Source: an uncultured Bacilli bacterium (GTDB lineage Bacteria; Bacillota_I; Bacilli_A; RF39; UBA660). Taken from it: a DNA stretch of 8,600 nt. The first letter of the stretch is position 1. Each line of letters opens with the position of its first letter. A program made the translations under genes and the position numbers. The stretch is from positions 1 to 8,600 of the forward strand of contig CAOVIS010000043.1 of assembly GCA_948543905.1 (NCBI GenBank), read 5' to 3'. Below, in pieces: positions 5,803 to 8,600 of this stretch. The notes below the pieces were generated by a model. That model made no database searches and had not been told where the DNA came from. It was given only the letters and a program-made list of their open reading frames with translations.

Positions 5803-6222
5803 ATGGATAATGAAACAAGACGAGAAATAATTATGGAGCATTATACGCATCCACTGAATCGTAAACGGTCTTTAGATGAGGCCTATATGAAGGTAAATAC
5901 TAATAATGCTTCTTGTATTGATAATATTGATATATATATTAAGTTTAAAGATAATATTATCGAAGATATTACCTTTGAGGGAGAGGCTTGTGCGATATCT
6001 ATTTCTGCAACTTCAATAATGATTAATAATCTAATAGGTAAAACCAAAGAGGAAGCAATAGATTATATTCATAATTTTTATGCGATGACCGAAAATAAAG
6101 AATATAATTCAGATTTATTAGGAGAAGGTAATGCTTATTGTGATATTTATAAACAAGGTAATCGAAAAAATTGTGCTACTTTACCTTTTAGAGGTTTAGA
6201 GGATGCTATAAATAAGCAATAA
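5803..6222 (+). CDS. sufU: SufU, zinc-dependent sulfurtransferase
   Basis: SufU accepts sulfur from SufS by exchanging a zinc ligand, and delivers it for Fe-S assembly in Gram-positive bacteria. The 139 residues match the family. The four zinc ligands are retained: Cys38 and Asp40 in NASCIDN, Cys63 in EGEACAIS, and Cys124 in NRKNCATLPFRGLEDAI. The first motif differs from the usual NPTCGD: Pro is Ala and the Gly between Cys and Asp is Ile. An extra Cys113 is present. The ATG abuts the sufS stop with only a weak GAGATGAT upstream, so coupling is likely. It is the last gene of the operon; a terminator starts two bases after its stop. In Bacillus-type operons sufB would follow, but it does not here. 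Confidence 0.92.
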   Translation: MDNETRREIIMEHYTHPLNRKRSLDEAYMKVNTNNASCIDNIDIYIKFKDNIIEDITFEGEACAISISATSIMINNLIGKTKEEAIDYIHNFYAMTENKEYNSDLLGEGNAYCDIYKQGNRKNCATLPFRGLEDAINKQ

Positions 6223-6223
6223 T

Positions 6224-6254
6224 AAAGGTTAAGAACTGATTCTTAATCTTTTTT
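6224..6254 (+). terminator. Terminator of the SUF operon
   Basis: A 12-bp stem, AAAGGTTAAGAA (6224-6235) with TTCTTAATCTTT (6240-6251), has one G-U pair, a CTGA loop and a T-run to 6254. It is the strongest terminator by eye outside the T-box, and marks the end of the operon after sufU. Confidence 0.88.
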
Positions 6255-6255
6255 G

Positions 6256-6283
6256 TTGAAATTTTAGAAATTTATAGTATAAT
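6256..6283 (+). promoter_or_regulatory. Promoter of the 183-aa gene
   Basis: TTGAAA (6256-6261), a 16-bp spacer and a perfect TATAAT (6278-6283). The -35 box begins one base beyond the SUF terminator T-run. Start near 6290 gives a leader of about 16 nt. Confidence 0.8.
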
Positions 6284-6305
6284 AATAAGCTTAGAGGTGT
6301 TCATT

Positions 6306-6857
6306 ATGAAGGATTTATTTTTAGAACTCGAAAATATACAAGATAAAATAAATGAACTTGAAAATGTTTATCATAATATAATTCTTTATAATGCTGATAT
6401 TATAAGATATAAAATTGGTGATAATTGGAGTTTTGGAAAAAACGCTTTTGAGGCAATGTTAGTCTATATTAATTATATGTATCTTAAGTATGATATAGTT
6501 AAAGATTTACAGAGTGAAATATTAGATTTAAAACATAAAATAGATTTTTATAAAATACTTAGAGATGGTATTAAAAATAAAATTTTAGAATTAGGTGCAA
6601 TTTCAGTAGTAGACTTTATTTATTTTTTAAAGTTTTTTGGACTTGAATATATTGTTTATTATGGAGCTAATTTTTATTTAATTGAGGATAGAGCAACAAA
6701 ACAGGAAATATTAATAAATAACAAAATGAGAGAAAATATAGAATTATTTGTTAATAGTGGTACTGAAATTATTGAAAATCCTAGTTTTGCTCATATTATA
6801 GATGATATGATGTTTGATTTTATGAAGTTTTATGTTAATTTAAAGAAGCTTGCATAA
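6306..6857 (+). CDS. Unrecognised 183-aa protein
   Basis: ATG 6306 is chosen because AGAGGTG (6293-6299) lies six bases upstream; the GTG at 6297 is inside that site. The protein is Cys-free and strongly helical. The N-terminus (about 4-27) and residues 63-95 (YDIVKDLQSEILDLKHKIDF) have heptad-like spacing suggesting coiled coils. An aromatic-rich stretch at 101-125 (DFIYFLKFFGLEYIVYYG) looks like a buried helix pair rather than a clean membrane span. No family is recognised. It is monocistronic: its own promoter lies upstream, and the -35 of the next promoter overlaps its stop codon. Confidence 0.78.
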   Translation: MKDLFLELENIQDKINELENVYHNIILYNADIIRYKIGDNWSFGKNAFEAMLVYINYMYLKYDIVKDLQSEILDLKHKIDFYKILRDGIKNKILELGAISVVDFIYFLKFFGLEYIVYYGANFYLIEDRATKQEILINNKMRENIELFVNSGTEIIENPSFAHIIDDMMFDFMKFYVNLKKLA

Positions 6858-6878
6858 AAAAAGGAATTATGATATATT
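6850..6878 (+). promoter_or_regulatory. Promoter of the T-box/serS unit
   Basis: TTGCAT (6850-6855), a 17-bp spacer and TATATT (6873-6878), with TGA at 6870-6872 as extended -10. The -35 overlaps the stop codon of the 183-aa gene. The predicted start near 6885 is just upstream of T-box stem I, which supports the call. Confidence 0.65.
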
Positions 6879-6892
6879 ATATTAGTAAAGCA

Positions 6893-7089
6893 AAAAAGAA
6901 GCAAAGTACTATATTATAGCTTTTAAAGAGAGTTCATGGTTGGTGAAAATGAATAAGAATAGTATAAGAAATCTCCTTCTTTAGTGAAATTAATAGTTTC
7001 CGTTTGGTCAATGTTATAAGACTTTAAAGTATAATGAAAGGATGGTACCGCAAGACATTGCTCCTTAAAGAGTTGTTTTGGGTTTTTTT
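6893..7089 (+). promoter_or_regulatory. T-box riboswitch upstream of the 159-aa gene and serS
   Basis: A T-box leader senses an uncharged tRNA and allows read-through into downstream genes. The T-box core GGATGGTACCGC (7040-7051) is clear. Stem I base: AAAGAAG (6895-6901) pairs with CTTCTTT (6976-6982). The loop-E pieces AGTA (6905-6908) and GAA (6968-6970) flank the specifier loop. The upper stem is ACTAT with ATAGT, and TTCAT/ATGAA closes the distal loop GGTTGGTGAAA (6938-6948). The specifier loop reads ATCTC after GAA: UCU (6972-6974) would be serine, fitting serS, whereas the frame directly after GAA gives AUC (Ile). The antiterminator pairs AAGGA (7038-7042) with TCCTT (7062-7066). Confidence 0.88.
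7047..7089 (+). terminator. Regulated terminator of the T-box leader
   Basis: ACC plus CAAGACA (7047-7057, bulged G7050) and CTC (7061-7063) pair with GAG (7070-7072) and TGTTTTGGGT (7074-7083), with a small internal loop, followed by a T-run to 7089. It shares the T-box ACC and the TCCTT arm with the antiterminator, so the two structures exclude each other. Confidence 0.75.
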
Positions 7090-7104
7090 ATTTTGGAGGG
7101 TGAT

Positions 7105-7584
7105 ATGGAAAAGTTAGTTGATATAGCAATAATTTATATTTATCCTGATGGAACAGTGGAGAAAATTCCAATTAAGGATGGATGGAGTTGTCATATGCTT
7201 TATATGGAAGAACAAGTTAAAAAATCTTTAAAATTTAGACAAATAATAGGCGATTATCGTTTTATATCAAAGCTTCATGATGAAGTTGATGAGAGACTTG
7301 CTTTAAACGGGGTAGTTTCGATTTTAAATTTAGACCTTGAGGATATTGCTAAAGGTTTATTTGATATTGAAATAATGCCAATATTTTGGGTACTTGTACC
7401 ATCTTTGATGCATAGTTTAGAACAAACTTTAACTTTAGAAGAATTTTATAATTATTATCCTAAACAAAATTTAGTTTGTGAGTGTTTTAATGAAGAACTT
7501 GATGGATATTTGCGTGGCAAAGAGTTTGATATGAATAGTTATTTAGAAGAAGCTAAAAAAGCATTTGAAATAAAGAGTTTATAG
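7105..7584 (+). CDS. Unrecognised 159-aa protein under T-box control
   Basis: The start is ATG 7105, with GGAGGG (7095-7100) four bases upstream. A longer reading from TTG 7078 would begin inside the terminator and is rejected. No family is recognised. The N-terminus (VDIAIIYIYPDGTVEKIPIKDG, 5-26) looks like a beta hairpin, and helices dominate from residue 31. PIFWVLVPSLMHSL (92-105) is hydrophobic but short for a membrane span. A CEC motif lies at 125-127, with another Cys at 29. It is the first gene after the T-box and 16 bp before serS, so both respond to the same tRNA. This placement hints at a role in amino acid supply, tRNA charging or proofreading, but the sequence itself does not show one. 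Confidence 0.82.
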   Translation: MEKLVDIAIIYIYPDGTVEKIPIKDGWSCHMLYMEEQVKKSLKFRQIIGDYRFISKLHDEVDERLALNGVVSILNLDLEDIAKGLFDIEIMPIFWVLVPSLMHSLEQTLTLEEFYNYYPKQNLVCECFNEELDGYLRGKEFDMNSYLEEAKKAFEIKSL

Positions 7585-7600
7585 AAAGAAGGAATGAATT

Positions 7601-8600
7601 ATGATAGATATTAAATTAATTAGAGAAAATAGAGAGTTAGTAAAAGAAAATATTAAAAAGAAATTTCAAGAGGAGAAGCTTCCTTTGGTTGACGAAGTTT
7701 ATGATTTAGATTTGAATCTTCGTAAGTTAAAAACCGAAGGCGATAATCTAAGGATGAAACGAAATAGTATTAGTGAGGAAATTGGATCTTTAATGCGGGA
7801 ACAAAAAAAGGATGAAGCAAATAAAAAGCGTGAAGAAGTGAACCTTATTAATAAAAGAATTGAAGAAATTGAAAAAGAAGAAGATATTATTAACAAAAGC
7901 ATTAAAGAAAAAATGCTGGTTATACCTCAAATTATTGATGATAGTGTGCCTATTGGAAAAGATGATACTGAAAATGTTGAAATTGAGAAATTTGGAGAAC
8001 CTGTTGTTCCTGATTATGAAATACCATATCATGCCGATATATGTGAGGCTTTGAATGGTTTAGATAAAGAGTCAGCAGGAAGAACAAGTGGAAATGGATT
8101 CTATTATTTGATGGGCGATGTAGCAAGATTACATTCAGCAATGTTATCTTATGCAAGAGATTTCATGATTGATAAAGGTTTCACATATTGTGTTCCACCA
8201 TTTATGATTAGAAGTGATGTCGTAACTGGAGTTATGTCTTTTGCAGAAATGGATGCAATGATGTATAAAATTGAAAATGAAGATTTGTATTTAATTGGAA
8301 CATCAGAACATTCTATGATAGGAAAATATAAAGGACAAATTGTTAAAGAAGAATTGCCAATTACTCTAACATCATATTCTCCTTGTTTTAGAAAAGAGGT
8401 TGGTTCTCATGGTTTAGAGGAAAGAGGACTTTATAGAGTTCATCAATTTGAAAAGCAGGAAATGGTTGTTTTATGTAAGCCAGAAGAAGCAATGGATTGG
8501 TATAACAAAATGTGGCAGTTTACAGTAGAATTTTTTAGAAGTTTAGATGTACCAGTAAGAACATTAGAATGTTGTTCTGGAGATCTTGCAGATCTTAAAG
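7601..8600 (+). CDS. serS: Seryl-tRNA synthetase, 3' part outside the window
   Basis: SerRS attaches serine to tRNA-Ser. ATG 7601 has AGAAGGA (7587-7593) upstream. The first 333 residues are present and the frame is open to the right edge; a full protein would need about 90-100 more. The N-terminal antiparallel coiled coil that grips the long variable arm of tRNA-Ser spans about residues 30-105, very rich in Lys and Glu. The class II core follows: PPFMIRSDVVTG (199-210, around motif 1), TSEH (234-237), and motif 2 from SPCFRKE (260-266) to GLYRVHQFEKQEM (276-288), with Arg264 expected to bind ATP. The last residues are CCSGDLADLK. TSEH replaces the commoner bacterial TAEV, and the VGSHGLEERG loop is also unlike the Bacillus form. 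Motif 3 lies beyond the window. Confidence 0.95.
   Translation, partial: MIDIKLIRENRELVKENIKKKFQEEKLPLVDEVYDLDLNLRKLKTEGDNLRMKRNSISEEIGSLMREQKKDEANKKREEVNLINKRIEEIEKEEDIINKSIKEKMLVIPQIIDDSVPIGKDDTENVEIEKFGEPVVPDYEIPYHADICEALNGLDKESAGRTSGNGFYYLMGDVARLHSAMLSYARDFMIDKGFTYCVPPFMIRSDVVTGVMSFAEMDAMMYKIENEDLYLIGTSEHSMIGKYKGQIVKEELPITLTSYSPCFRKEVGSHGLEERGLYRVHQFEKQEMVVLCKPEEAMDWYNKMWQFTVEFFRSLDVPVRTLECCSGDLADLK

Noticed and set aside
7078..7104. TTG start at 7078 for the T-box-controlled gene.
   Set aside because: It would begin in the terminator hairpin and read through the T-run; ATG 7105 has a proper ribosome binding site.
7699..8156. Several short open frames on both strands over serS.
   Set aside because: They overlap the conserved serS frame. 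Their Ser/Leu/Phe-rich or Lys-rich products reflect the AT- and Lys/Glu-rich coding strand.
8060..8600. Apparent shift towards A-ending and TTC codons in the second half of serS, as a sign of mosaic origin.
   Set aside because: The same codons occur in sufS and other genes here; by eye the difference could reflect amino acid content or expression level.
1..8600. CRISPR arrays, tRNA or rRNA genes, transposases, toxin-antitoxin or phage defence modules.
   Set aside because: No spaced repeat array, no cloverleaf or rRNA signature, and no transposase, nuclease or defence protein motif was seen. The only repeat is the 48-bp pair.

Overview
The window is strongly AT-rich and every gene supported here lies on the + strand. 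Leu is mostly TTA, Arg mostly AGA, and Trp is TGG with no in-frame TGA, so the standard bacterial code fits. A Bacillota-type SUF cluster (sufC, sufD-like, sufS, sufU), a T-box leader and Gram-positive-style promoters and ribosome binding sites point to a low-GC member of Bacillota or of a Mycoplasmatota-related lineage that kept the standard code. The lineage call is inference.

Layout. Positions 1-61 hold the tail of an upstream gene ending in a terminator. Next is a two-gene unit: a PfkB-family sugar or nucleoside kinase with an unusual Pro/Glu/Lys-rich tail, and a stand-alone Smr-domain protein overlapping it by 8 nt. A perfect consensus promoter (1523-1551) then drives an unrecognised 140-aa protein and an unrecognised 65-aa protein. 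The 65-aa gene lies between two near-identical 48-bp copies of the 3' end of the 140-aa gene. An unrecognised 268-aa gene with its own promoter follows.

The SUF operon (3188-6222) encodes SufC ATPase, a half-length SufB/SufD-like scaffold, SufS cysteine desulfurase and SufU sulfurtransferase. These genes overlap by 8 nt or abut, so translation is probably coupled. No sufB follows sufU; the transcript ends in a strong terminator there. SufS would take sulfur from cysteine, SufU would relay it, and SufC with the scaffold would build the Fe-S cluster. Where the second scaffold subunit is, or whether one exists, is the main biological question in the window.

After an unrecognised 183-aa gene, a T-box riboswitch (about 6893-7089) controls an unrecognised 159-aa protein and serS, which runs off the right edge. 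The T-box specifier register and its tRNA-binding bulge are not textbook for serine. The SerRS motifs are also not the commonest bacterial form.

The genome looks compact: terminators and the next promoter are separated by as little as one base, and several inferred 5' leaders are only about 11-25 nt. The best-supported new observation is the 48-bp duplication around the 65-aa gene, where the second copy now forms part of the terminator. The reduced SUF scaffold and the unknown gene under T-box control come next.
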